A stretch of DNA of 58,296 bases from Lachnospiraceae bacterium (GTDB lineage Bacteria > Bacillota > Clostridia > Lachnospirales > Lachnospiraceae): positions 1 to 58,296 of the forward strand of contig JAGCVY010000075.1 of the NCBI GenBank assembly GCA_017962105.1, in the 5' to 3' direction. Position numbers and translations under genes: made by a program. Position 1 is the first letter of the stretch. Each line of letters starts with the position of its first letter. This document shows positions 1 to 8,024 of this stretch, piece by piece. The notes beneath the pieces are model-generated. The model was not told the origin of the DNA, did no database searches, and saw only the letters and a program-made list of their open reading frames with translations.

Positions 1-2
1 GA

Positions 3-59
3 AATCTTCACCGGATGACGCCGCTGGAATTCAATGCTGCTTATAAAGCCGCTGCATAA
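3..59 (+). CDS. C-terminal fragment of putative IS3-family transposase (OrfB/integrase core)
   Basis: An open frame runs in from the left edge and stops at TAA 57-59, giving NLHRMTPLEFNAAYKAAA. The segment H-R-M-T-P-L-E-F resembles the conserved tail of IS3-family DDE integrases (…L..MTP.EY/F…). Only 18 residues are visible, so catalytic residues cannot be inspected. A hairpin directly after the stop and an IS-end-like sequence support an insertion sequence. It could instead be the tail of another integrase-like recombinase. Confidence 0.4.
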   Translation, partial: NLHRMTPLEFNAAYKAAA

Positions 60-62
60 AGA

Positions 63-94
63 ATACCGCCAGCTGATCACTCAACTGACGGTAT
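63..94. terminator. 14-bp stem hairpin after the transposase fragment
   Basis: A 14-bp stem (63-76 with 81-94, two wobble-type mismatches) has a TCAC loop. On the plus strand a T-rich run follows about 12 nt later, so it can terminate the transposase transcript. Read on the minus strand it would also stop transcription from the lipase gene at 162. Confidence 0.5.
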
Positions 95-161
95 CCGGTC
101 ACTTATTATTTTTTACTGTCCTCTTGACGGGTAGCACACCACGCGGAGGCTCCCCTGTATT

Positions 162-1994
162 CTAGTTTTTAGTAACAGAAAGATTGGCAATTGCGGTTTT
201 TACACCGTCGATGACAACCTGCTCCTGAGCCAGCCACAAGTGGTGGGCCGGCACCGGCGTCACTTCCGTTCCCTCCGGAAGGGTCAGGCCGGCGGTGCAG
301 TCGCTCTGCGACACAACGCCGTCGCCGTCGGTAGTGTAGTCGAAGCTGAGCTTGCCGCCGGAGACGGTCGCGGAGGCGGCGGTGTCATAGCCCTTGCCGC
401 CGAACAGCACTGTGGGCACCTTGTCGAAGACGGATTTTCCGTCGATGAACAGTTTCACAGAGACCGCTGCCGCGTCGTTTGCGAGGGACCGGTTGAAGGA
501 TGCGCAGGACGCCTCGCAGGCGGACAGGAATACGCTGTAGCTGTCACAGTTTCCGACCAAGCCGAGCTGCTCCACCGCGTAGGGGCTTGGCAGCATCTCA
601 TAGATGCTCGGCAGCGTGCAGACGATTTTCCGGATGGCGTTATTTTCCATCGACCCGAAGGACCCGAGTCCCAGGGCATTTCCGAAACGGTCCTGCGCCC
701 AAGCCTGCGCCGTCGCCGCCGTGCCGTTGACCGGCACTCCGATCATGCACAGAAGCTCCGTGTGCTCCCGCAGGGTTTCGCTTGCGGCCAGCGCCTGTCC
801 GCAGACCAGTCCGCCGAAGCTGTGGGTCACGAAGATCACGTTGTCAAAATTCTTTTTCTCAAGAAACGCCGCCAGCTCCGCGCCGGTTGTCCCGGAGGAC
901 CTGCGCCAGTCGTAGGCGTAAAAGATCACCGTGTAGTCCTTGCTGAAGGTCTTGTTGATGGTCAGGTACAGCTGTTTGTACAGGTCGAGCGCGCCGAAGG
1001 AATTGTCGTAGGCCGTGATCCCGTCCTTCGCGGAGGGCGACCCCAGGTCCAGGAACTTCGACAATGCCGACAGGCTGATCCCCTCGGACAGCGAATTCAG
1101 AAGGGATTCGCTCCAGATCTTGTCTCCGTCCTTATTTTTCAGCTCCGAACCCATAAAGCCCGGCACGATGACGATGGCGTCGTTGCTCACATTTAAAGTC
1201 GCCGTCAGCTTCTGGCCGGTGTAGCGGTGTCTCGCGGAGATGACCGCCTCCCCCGTGGTCTTCACCACGATGGTGCCTTCCTTCGAGATCGTCATTACCT
1301 CCGGTGTGTCGACGGAAAATGTGAAATCCGACGGGTGGGAGAATGGGCCCCAGGAAAATCCGAACAGCTCACAGTAACCCACCTTCCCGGAACGGGTAAC
1401 CGCCTTCTCCACGGTTTTCTCCGCAACCTGAAGCTCCTGCACCGGGCATTTTCCGTCGGTGCCGTAGCTCGCGGTCTTGATCAACAGCCACAGGGAGGTG
1501 TCCCCGGACTCGGCCGTACCGATCTCGTCCGCCGGCTTCAGCGTCGCTTCCAAGCCGTAGCTGAGAAGCCGCTGGCCGTTAGCCACATTCACAAGCTGTG
1601 CGCCTCCCTGCTGCGGGATCACGCGCCACAGGGCGGCGGCCGGAAGGATCCCGGTGTCCCGCTCGGCAACCAGCTGTCCGGAATATCCGTAGGTCAGGTA
1701 CGCATTGACGGAACAGTCCGGGCGGATCACATACATGTTCGCCCCGCGGGCCTCAAACCGGAATCTCGTACAATCCTGTTTATCACTCAATCTGCCGTCA
1801 GAAAGGCTCACGATGAACGGCCCCTCCCGGAAGGTCAGACTCACGCCAAGCTGTACGCCGGTAATATAATAGGTTCCCTCGCCGTCGAAAAGATAATCCG
1901 AGTCGGATTCCGCAGAAGCCCTGCCGGTCGCCAGCAGAAGCGTCAGGATCACGCCCGCAAGCATTGCCGACATCAGAAGGAATATACGTTTCAT
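162..1994 (-). CDS. secreted LCAT-like lipase/acyltransferase with Ig-like domain
   Basis: An exported alpha/beta-hydrolase of the lecithin:cholesterol acyltransferase (PF02450) type, probably acting on lipids or esters outside the cell. The start is ATG 1994, which has GGAGG 8 nt upstream; two in-frame ATGs further up lack a ribosome site. Residues 1-28 form a signal peptide (MKRIFLL… ending ASA). A beta-rich region, perhaps ricin-like, comes next, then a BIG2-type Ig domain around residues 205-270 and the hydrolase domain from about 275. The domain opens with VIVPGFMGSEL and carries the nucleophile elbow THSFGG, a late acidic DGDGVV and the HHLW histidine. It sits downstream of the phosphatase gene (66 nt gap), probably in one transcript. 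The substrate is unknown. Confidence 0.8.
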   Translation of the reverse strand: MKRIFLLMSAMLAGVILTLLLATGRASAESDSDYLFDGEGTYYITGVQLGVSLTFREGPFIVSLSDGRLSDKQDCTRFRFEARGANMYVIRPDCSVNAYLTYGYSGQLVAERDTGILPAAALWRVIPQQGGAQLVNVANGQRLLSYGLEATLKPADEIGTAESGDTSLWLLIKTASYGTDGKCPVQELQVAEKTVEKAVTRSGKVGYCELFGFSWGPFSHPSDFTFSVDTPEVMTISKEGTIVVKTTGEAVISARHRYTGQKLTATLNVSNDAIVIVPGFMGSELKNKDGDKIWSESLLNSLSEGISLSALSKFLDLGSPSAKDGITAYDNSFGALDLYKQLYLTINKTFSKDYTVIFYAYDWRRSSGTTGAELAAFLEKKNFDNVIFVTHSFGGLVCGQALAASETLREHTELLCMIGVPVNGTAATAQAWAQDRFGNALGLGSFGSMENNAIRKIVCTLPSIYEMLPSPYAVEQLGLVGNCDSYSVFLSACEASCASFNRSLANDAAAVSVKLFIDGKSVFDKVPTVLFGGKGYDTAASATVSGGKLSFDYTTDGDGVVSQSDCTAGLTLPEGTEVTPVPAHHLWLAQEQVVIDGVKTAIANLSVTKN

Positions 1995-2060
1995 GCGTCT
2001 GCCTCCTTTCCGCATGATAAAAGCCAAATTCTTCTAAAACATAACGGGATCGGACCCGCA

Positions 2061-2768
2061 TCAGATCAGGACCGTCTCCCGGAACCGTGCGACATCCTCC
2101 TCGGAAAGGCCGAGGTTTCCGAGAAAATCCTCATCCTCATCCATCACGCTCCAGGCGCCTTCCAAATACCCGCGCTCCGCGATAAATGCCCGATACACGC
2201 TCTCCGCAGCTTCATCTCCATGCTCTGCGCGAACACGCTCCCGAATGCCCTCCGCCTTCGGGATGCTCACCTCGTTGGTCTTCAGGTAATCCTCCATAAT
2301 GACCGACCGGTCCACGCCCAGCAGCTCAAGGATCAACGCCGTCGTCAGTCCGCAGCGGTCCTTGCCCTCCGTGCAGTGCCACAAAACAGCGCCGGAGGAA
2401 AAATCGTGCCGCATGATCGCCGTGAGCACCTTCGTAAAAGAATCCCGGTGATCCCGCATCATCCAGATGTACAGCGAGCCCATATCCGGCGGGCCCTTGC
2501 GCTCCGCCTTCCGGTCCGCCTCCCGCTCATGGCTGACTCCCGACCGGACGTTGTCGAAGATCGGGATCGACTGCGCCACCCTGCCGCACAGAAGATCCGG
2601 TATCTCCTCCCGCTCCCGCCGTGTCCGCAGGTCGATAACCTCGGAAATTCCCGCAAGGTCCTGCTCCTCCGCCTTCTCTAACTTCGCGGAACGGACCAGG
2701 CAGCCCGGCTTGATCATCTTTCCGCAGACGGTGCGGATACCGCCTAAGTCTCGCATGTTTGAAATCAT
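2061..2768 (-). CDS. tyrosine/serine protein phosphatase (Y_phosphatase3 type)
   Basis: A 235-residue cytosolic phosphatase of the dual-specificity-like family related to Mycobacterium PtpB and Listeria LipA. It begins with the family's N-terminal N-x-R-D-L-G-G (residues 4-10), has a V-I-D-L-R segment near residue 45 and the P-loop HCTEGKDRCG at 131-140 with nucleophile Cys132 and Arg138. The GKDR form of the loop is associated with phosphoinositide or phosphotyrosine substrates in this family. Start ATG 2768 has a GGGGGA ribosome site. It lies 19 nt after the membrane-protein gene and 66 nt before the lipase gene, suggesting a three-gene transcript. The target is unknown. Confidence 0.85.
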   Translation of the reverse strand: MISNMRDLGGIRTVCGKMIKPGCLVRSAKLEKAEEQDLAGISEVIDLRTRREREEIPDLLCGRVAQSIPIFDNVRSGVSHEREADRKAERKGPPDMGSLYIWMMRDHRDSFTKVLTAIMRHDFSSGAVLWHCTEGKDRCGLTTALILELLGVDRSVIMEDYLKTNEVSIPKAEGIRERVRAEHGDEAAESVYRAFIAERGYLEGAWSVMDEDEDFLGNLGLSEEDVARFRETVLI

Positions 2769-2787
2769 ATGTTTCTCCCCCTGTAGT

Positions 2788-3297
2788 TCATTTTCCGCTG
2801 AAGCTTGTGAATTCGCCTTCCTCCTCTTTCCCCTTTCGGCAGCGGATCAGATTAATGACAACGCAGATGCCCAAAACGAAATAGAGGAAAACCCACAGAC
2901 CGTTCTCGTGACTTCCGTCCCCGGAAAGGGCGTTAAGATCGTCGGAGAAGATCATAAATGCTATGAAATTCAGCGCTATGGCAATGGCAGTCAACTCCGA
3001 GAATTCCCAGAACCGGGAAAATGTATCCTCATCCAAAGCCTGCATCAGTTTCCGGATCACGATCACAATCTCTGCGATAAGGATACCGGAAAATACCGTC
3101 TCGGCACAGAGGGCAGCGAATGCAAACGGTCCGCCGATCATATGGCTGAGACGGTCCAGATCCCTCGTTTCCGGCCCTAATTTCAGCCAGCGGTAGTTTT
3201 GCACGGCGCACTGCGGGAGGCTGAGTATACCAACCACACAGGTGATCGTCAAAACAACCGTGATAAAGATCGAGTTTCCCTTAACGAATTCCTTCAT
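2788..3297 (-). CDS. small membrane protein, four predicted helices
   Basis: A 169-residue protein of unknown function. The reading frame stays open for another 132 codons upstream, but that stretch overlaps the aspS start and both promoters. The ATG at 3297, preceded by GGGGGGAG at 5 nt spacing, is therefore the likely start. Four hydrophobic segments are visible (about residues 9-29, 58-80, 98-115 and 127-146), with a charged lysine/glutamate-rich C terminus. Its size and topology resemble DUF2975-type proteins, but no diagnostic motif was recognised. It is the first gene of a minus-strand unit with the phosphatase and lipase. The last codons and stop lie inside a copy of the CGGAAAATG word. 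Confidence 0.6.
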   Translation of the reverse strand: MKEFVKGNSIFITVVLTITCVVGILSLPQCAVQNYRWLKLGPETRDLDRLSHMIGGPFAFAALCAETVFSGILIAEIVIVIRKLMQALDEDTFSRFWEFSELTAIAIALNFIAFMIFSDDLNALSGDGSHENGLWVFLYFVLGICVVINLIRCRKGKEEEGEFTSFSGK

Positions 3298-3360
3298 AAC
3301 TCCCCCCGAATGCTTTTTTCTCTCCGTAAAATCCATCCCCGACAATACTGCCTTAGGAAA

Positions 3361-3389
3361 ATTATACCATAGGAAATCCGTTCTGTCAC
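3361..3389 (-). promoter_or_regulatory. sigma-A type promoter of the membrane protein-phosphatase-lipase unit
   Basis: Minus strand -35 GTGACA (3384-3389), 17-bp spacer and -10 TATAAT (3361-3366), 64 nt upstream of the ATG at 3297. Near-consensus geometry. Confidence 0.7.
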
Positions 3390-3484
3390 TCAGGTTCGAA
3401 AAACGAAGTTGTCCGGCCTTCCGCAACATTCTTCCGTTCCGTATCACCGCCTCCGCAGACACCCCGATCCACGGAAATCCTTCA

Positions 3485-3513
3485 TTGACGAAACCCCGCC
3501 GTTGGTATACAAT
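3485..3513 (+). promoter_or_regulatory. sigma-A type promoter of aspS
   Basis: -35 TTGACG (3485-3490), 17-bp spacer and -10 TACAAT (3508-3513), 53 nt ahead of the aspS ATG. It is divergent from the promoter at 3361-3389. No T-box-like leader fits in the short 5' region. Confidence 0.75.
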
Positions 3514-3565
3514 GTAGGGCAGATTGCGGGGCGGACAAACCCCGCGGAATAAAGGAGTGCTGATT

Positions 3566-4927
3566 ATGGAGAGAACATACATCCGCGACGTGGCCGCCAA
3601 GGCCGAGCAGGAAGTGCTGGTGCGCGGTTTTACCGAGAATTTCCGCGACGGCAAATCCATGGCGTTTCTCGTCATCAAGGATATCACCGGCAAGGTACAG
3701 GTAACGATTGAAAAGGAGCTTCACCCGGAGTGGGCGGACACCCTTGCGCAGATCACGCAGGACACCGTGGTTTCCGTCACCGGTATCGTGAAGCTGAGCG
3801 AGTTTGTCAAGCTGAACGGCATCGAGATCATCCCGACCTCGATCATCGTCGATTCCGTTGCGGCGCCGCTTCCCATTGCCCGCGACTACATCCCTGCAAC
3901 GAAGAAGAAGGCGGCGGTGGAGCGCTCCTCCATCGACCAGCGCATCGACTACCGCTGGATTGACCTCCGCACGGATGCAAACCAGCTGATGTTCAAGGCA
4001 CAGACCGCCCTGGTGCGCGCTCTCCGCGACTTCGCCCTCGACCGCGACTTCATCGAGGTTCACACCCCGAAGCTGATCGGTGCGGCATCCGAGTCCGGTG
4101 CGGACGTGTTCCGTCTGGATTATTTTCCGAGTTATAACCTTCCGAATGCATACCTTGCCCAGAGCCCGCAGTTCTACAAGCAGATGGCCATGGCCAGAGG
4201 CTTCGAGCGCTACTTCGAGGTAGGCCCGGTGTTCCGTGCCGAGAAATCCTTCACGAGCAAGCACGCGACCGAGTTCACCTGTTTCGATATCGAGTTCAGC
4301 TATATCAACTCCTTCGAAGATGTGATGAAGTTCGAGGAAGAGCTTCTCACGAACGCTCTCGCCAAGGTTAAGGAAAAATACGGCGACAAGATCAAGGAGA
4401 CCTTCTCCACGGAGGACTTCGACGCGGAGATCATCGTTCCGACGACACCGTTCCCGAGAGTGAAGCTTGCCGACCTGTACGACGCCCTCGAGAAGGAGTA
4501 CGGTTACACCGTTCCCGACGAGGAGAAGGGCGACCTCACCACCGAGGCTGAGCACCTCAGCTACGACTGGGTCAAGAAGCACTACAACCACGAGTTCCTC
4601 TTTATCACCGACTACAGCGCCGAGAAGCGCGCCTTCTATCACATGCGCGACGAGAACGGCGTTCCTCAGGGCTACGACCTGATCTGGCGCGGCGTTGAGA
4701 TTACCACCGGCGCACAGCGCGAACACCGCTACGAAGTGCTGAAGAAGCAAGCCGAAGAGAAGGGCCTCGGCAAGGACGTTGCGTTCTACCTTGAGTTCTT
4801 CAAGTACGGCTGCCCGCCGCACGGCGGCTTCGGCATCGGCGTTGACCGCCTGACGATGCTTCTTCTCGGTCTGCCGATCAAGGAAGCGATGTTCCTCTTC
4901 CGCGGTCCGTCCAGACTGACTCCGTAA
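3566..4927 (+). CDS. aspS: aspartate--tRNA(Asp/Asn) ligase, archaeal type
   Basis: A 453-residue class II aminoacyl-tRNA synthetase. An N-terminal OB-fold anticodon-binding domain (residues ~15-110, VRGFTENFRDGKSMAFLVIKD) is followed by the catalytic core. The core shows GAASESGADVF, YLAQSPQFYKQ, motif 2 FRAEKSFTSKHATEF and motif 3 GIGVDRLTMLLL, and the protein ends in the typical RLTP. It lacks the bacterial GAD insertion, so it is the short archaeal/eukaryal type, which is often non-discriminating and makes Asp-tRNA(Asn) for GatCAB. The start at ATG 3566 is set by AAAGGAG 8 nt upstream; the longer frame begins without a ribosome site. It stands alone on the plus strand with its own promoter and a bidirectional terminator. 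AsnRS is the main alternative, but the SESGADVF and YLAQSPQ motifs favour AspRS. Confidence 0.88.
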   Translation: MERTYIRDVAAKAEQEVLVRGFTENFRDGKSMAFLVIKDITGKVQVTIEKELHPEWADTLAQITQDTVVSVTGIVKLSEFVKLNGIEIIPTSIIVDSVAAPLPIARDYIPATKKKAAVERSSIDQRIDYRWIDLRTDANQLMFKAQTALVRALRDFALDRDFIEVHTPKLIGAASESGADVFRLDYFPSYNLPNAYLAQSPQFYKQMAMARGFERYFEVGPVFRAEKSFTSKHATEFTCFDIEFSYINSFEDVMKFEEELLTNALAKVKEKYGDKIKETFSTEDFDAEIIVPTTPFPRVKLADLYDALEKEYGYTVPDEEKGDLTTEAEHLSYDWVKKHYNHEFLFITDYSAEKRAFYHMRDENGVPQGYDLIWRGVEITTGAQREHRYEVLKKQAEEKGLGKDVAFYLEFFKYGCPPHGGFGIGVDRLTMLLLGLPIKEAMFLFRGPSRLTP

Positions 4928-4967
4928 GCATCCGCGCAGATCACACAATCGAATGCAGACAACAAAA

Positions 4968-5003
4968 AGCCGCCCGGCATCATCCGGACGGCTTAGTTAT
5001 TTG
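4968..5003. terminator. bidirectional terminator between aspS and the lipoprotein operon
   Basis: A ten-bp stem (4968-4977 with 4984-4993) with one C/A mismatch that becomes a G-U pair in minus-strand RNA, and a six-base loop. The minus-strand RNA ends in a run of five U. The plus strand has a weaker T-rich tail (TAGTTATTT). It serves the convergent ends of aspS and of the long minus-strand operon. Confidence 0.85.
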
Positions 5004-5027
5004 CGGAAAATGATTGTTCCTGTTGTC

Positions 5028-6855
5028 TCAAGGTTCCGGGAACGAAAATCCCGCATACATTTTCAGATGACGAAGGATCACCGCCGGATCGGACTGCTCC
5101 AGGCGATCGTCATATTGATAAAACTCCCAATCGCGAAGGAGCACTTTAGGAAGCCCGTCGACCACTTCCTGCGGCAGTTCTCCGCCCGGAACGTCATACA
5201 TCCGGCCGCCGCCCCATTGGAACTTGAACTCGTTCCAAAACCAAACGGTCATTCCCGTCTCGGGCATCGTCACATCTACGACATACGGTGCCAGCACTTT
5301 CGCCGCTTTTTTCGCCTCTTCCTCCGGCATCGCGGGTGCCCCGTGCTGCCGCAGTCCACGGAAAACCTCGGTCAGCAGTTCCTCGTAGGAAACATCAAAC
5401 AGCTCCTCCTTCGAGATCATCTCACCGTTTCGGAACCAGAGTGTCTGATGTGTGATCCCTGCTTCTCTCTCGTCACCGATATTCCAGTACGTGTACAGAT
5501 ACCCGTTCGGATATACACTGATCTGGGACAGCAGCACCGAAACGCGGTTGTCCTTGCAATACCGGTCTACGTCCAAGGTCATCTCCGCGCAGAGACCGCC
5601 GAGTTCCACGACGCGCTCTCTCGTAAGGAATGCGCACGCCTCCTTCACATTTTCAGCATTCGCAGTGGAATCATCGAAATAAGGAAATGTATCAAGATTC
5701 CCGAATACATCCACCGTTATCCCGTCGGTTCCCTCCGGACTGATCAGGGTGCTGCCGAGCTTCTCACTGTCAGCATCTATATATATGCCGGCAAGCGGGG
5801 TCACTTTCCAGTTTTTCCGTACCGAGGAAAATATTCCCTGCTTCTCCTGCTGTGGGCAAGTCTCGATCAGCCAACCAAACCATCCCATCCTCCCCTTTGA
5901 ATAACTCCGGGAAAATGATCCCGTTTATAAAGGCGCTCTCCTGCACAAAAAAGTTTTCCATTCCGGTGATCTTTTTGAGTATCGTGCCTGCGTCATACTC
6001 TTTACCGGCGTCATAGTAGTACATATACCCGGAGATCTCACCATCCGACTGATAGTTTTCGTGGTAGAAAAAGAACTCGTATGTATAATACTCCTCCAGT
6101 TTCTGCTGAATCAACGCAAGACAGTCCGTGTCTTCCGGAAAGATATCCGACAAGCGGAGCTCATCCCCCGTCACCAGGTTGAATGTCAGTCCCTTTCGCT
6201 CCCAACACTCGTAGTCGTCCCATTTGCGGGAAGAGGAGATGACGAGGGACAGGATCCCGGCTCGATTGTACTTGTAGTCGACGCTCACGCAAATCTCCGG
6301 CCGCCCTTTCTCCCGCATCACCTGCAGGATTCCGGAGACGTCGGGGACATAACACGGGTCCGCGACGGCCCGCACGACCTCGTCTATCCTTGCGTTGATC
6401 CGCTCCTGCACCGCGGCGTCCTTGAGTCCGCTGATGTGCATCGACAGGATCGTCGTCGACTCATCCGCCGCAAGACCGGTCCACGGATCGACGTACTGAA
6501 ATTCCAGAGGATTCAGCCCCCCGTGAATGCCGTACCCGCCCCTCTTCGACGCCGTGCCCATAGCCCCGGACGTCGGTATCGCGAGGACCTTTCGGAGCTC
6601 ACGGTTGATCGCAAGCGCCTCCGCGGAGCCGATCTCCGGGATCGGTGTCGGCGTCGGTACTTCCGTCGGTGCAACGGTCGGTGTGGCCGGTGCATTCGTC
6701 GGCGTTCCCTGCTGCTCCGAAGGCGTCACCGCGCCCGAGCCGCCGGGCGTTACAGTCGCTGCCGTAGAAGAGTTATTGTCCCCACCCCGGCTGCAGGCGG
6801 TGAGCGCCAGTGCACAGCAGAAAAAAATACACATTAACACTTTCTTTCGATTCAT
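5028..6855 (-). pseudogene. frameshifted large lipoprotein, paralogue of the two upstream genes
   Basis: Two overlapping frames together match the full-length lipoproteins at 8025 and 10145. The first (6855 to about 5830) has signal peptide and lipobox (LTAC), a Thr/Pro linker, a segment like DUF4163 (HISGLKDAAVQERINARID) and a DUF3298-like segment (FNLVTGDELRLSDIFPE). The second (to 5028) carries the shared C terminus (ELFDVSYEELLTE, RHLKMYAGFSF). Homology switches frame around 5825-5885, where the paralogue's IFEEAPEWRL aligns with IFSSVRKNWKV of the second frame. The second frame's ATG at 5888 has no ribosome site, so two separate proteins are unlikely. A sequencing error, a real null allele or programmed frameshifting are all possible. 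It is the last gene before the terminator at 4968. Confidence 0.7.
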
Positions 6856-6932
6856 GGATTACCCCCAAAAAGCAAACAACGGCTGCAGGTTTGCTCTTTT
6901 CGCGGGCTTCCCTGCAGCCGCATATTCATCTT

Positions 6933-7973
6933 TTACTGCATATCGTACGGCACATACCCATTCTCGCGGGCGATCCTCGCGCCGTTCTCCCCCTGCACCC
7001 ATGCGATGATGTCGCGCACGATGCTGTCCTCGGGAAGGTCTTTTCTCGTCACGATCTGCGAGAAGTTGAGAAACGGATACTGTCCCTTGGAGATGGTTTC
7101 GTCGCTCGGAACGACGCCGTCGATGCCGAGAAGCTTGATCTTCTCGCTGCCGTGCATGTTGGCGACATAGTAGTAATACGAGAAGGACATGGCACCCTTG
7201 CCGTTGTCGTAGTCAGCCACCTTGTCGATGACACCAGCCATATCGTCCACCTGGGTTTCCAGAAGGGGCTTCATCACCTGGTCCTTCGGAAGGACGTAAC
7301 GGTACAGACCGGTCTGGCTTCCGGAACCTTCGTTTCTCTGGAACAGAACGATGGGCTCATCGTCGCCGCCGACTTCCTTCCAGTTCTTGATCTTTCCGCT
7401 GACAATTCCCTGAAGCTGCTCCTGAGTGATGCTGTCCACAGGGTTCTCGCGGCTCACGAAGAATACGAAGCCGCCGCTTAAGATGGTGTGGTACTCAAAC
7501 TCCACGCCGGCTTCCTTCGCCGCTGCCACCTGGTCATCGGACGGAAGCGCGCAGAAGATCATATCGGCCTTGCCTTCGGTAAGGTTCTTGTATGCTCCGG
7601 GCGTGTTGTTGCACGGGAGGAACAACTTGGCATCCTCAACGGACAATCCCAGCAGTTCTGCAAACACTGCATCGTAGAAGGGCTCCAGCGCAAGCGCGCC
7701 GTCCACCACCGGAAGATTTTCCGTCGTCAGGGTCTTCCCGCTGGGGAATGTAAAGCCCTTCGGGGCCTCCGTAGGGGTTGCGGTCGGTTCCGGCGTAGCG
7801 GTCGGTTCCGGGGCGGGCGTATCCGTAGCCGTCGGTTCCGGAGCAGGAGTGTCCGTGGCCTTCGGCTCCACCGTCGGAGTCGGATCATTTTTCGTCTCGT
7901 TCTTTGTACATGCCGCTGCCGAAATCAACACGACCAGCAACAGCAGCCCCCACAACAGTCTCTTAGCATTCAT
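6933..7973 (-). CDS. PstS-like substrate-binding lipoprotein
   Basis: A 346-residue periplasmic-binding-type protein (PBP-like/PstS family) anchored by a lipobox (ISAAAC, Cys22), followed by a Thr/Pro/Glu-rich linker to about residue 72. The binding fold follows. Family marks are SGKIKNWKEVGG and the ligand-loop-like QRNEGSGSQTG, both typical of phosphate-binding PstS proteins. No pstC, pstA or pstB gene lies nearby; instead it sits between two large lipoprotein genes, 51 nt after one and 77 nt before the frameshifted one. A sensing or capture role in that operon is therefore as plausible as transport. Start ATG 7973 with AGAGGTG 9 nt upstream. Ligand not determined. Confidence 0.8.
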   Translation of the reverse strand: MNAKRLLWGLLLLVVLISAAACTKNETKNDPTPTVEPKATDTPAPEPTATDTPAPEPTATPEPTATPTEAPKGFTFPSGKTLTTENLPVVDGALALEPFYDAVFAELLGLSVEDAKLFLPCNNTPGAYKNLTEGKADMIFCALPSDDQVAAAKEAGVEFEYHTILSGGFVFFVSRENPVDSITQEQLQGIVSGKIKNWKEVGGDDEPIVLFQRNEGSGSQTGLYRYVLPKDQVMKPLLETQVDDMAGVIDKVADYDNGKGAMSFSYYYYVANMHGSEKIKLLGIDGVVPSDETISKGQYPFLNFSQIVTRKDLPEDSIVRDIIAWVQGENGARIARENGYVPYDMQ

Positions 7974-8024
7974 CTTTTATGCACCTCTTTTATGATTCTA
8001 GATTTTCCCGGAACACCGGTTTTT

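Larger units (their letters stand above)
1..145 (+). mobile_element. 3' end of an IS3-like insertion sequence (partial)
   Basis: The first 59 bases hold the C-terminal end of a transposase-like reading frame. A strong hairpin and then a sequence resembling an IS3-family right inverted repeat (around TGTCCTCTTGACGGGTAGCA, 117-136) follow. The rest of the element would lie left of the window. The family call rests on the C-terminal peptide HRMTPLEF and the look of the end, so it is tentative; the exact outer boundary between 136 and 145 cannot be fixed here. Confidence 0.4.

Noticed and set aside
3482-4948. 488-codon minus-strand frame over aspS
   Set aside because: aspS has complete class II motifs, promoter and ribosome site on the plus strand; the antisense frame has none.
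6933-7973. Phosphate uptake (pst) operon
   Set aside because: Only a PstS-like protein is present, with no permease or ATPase genes nearby.
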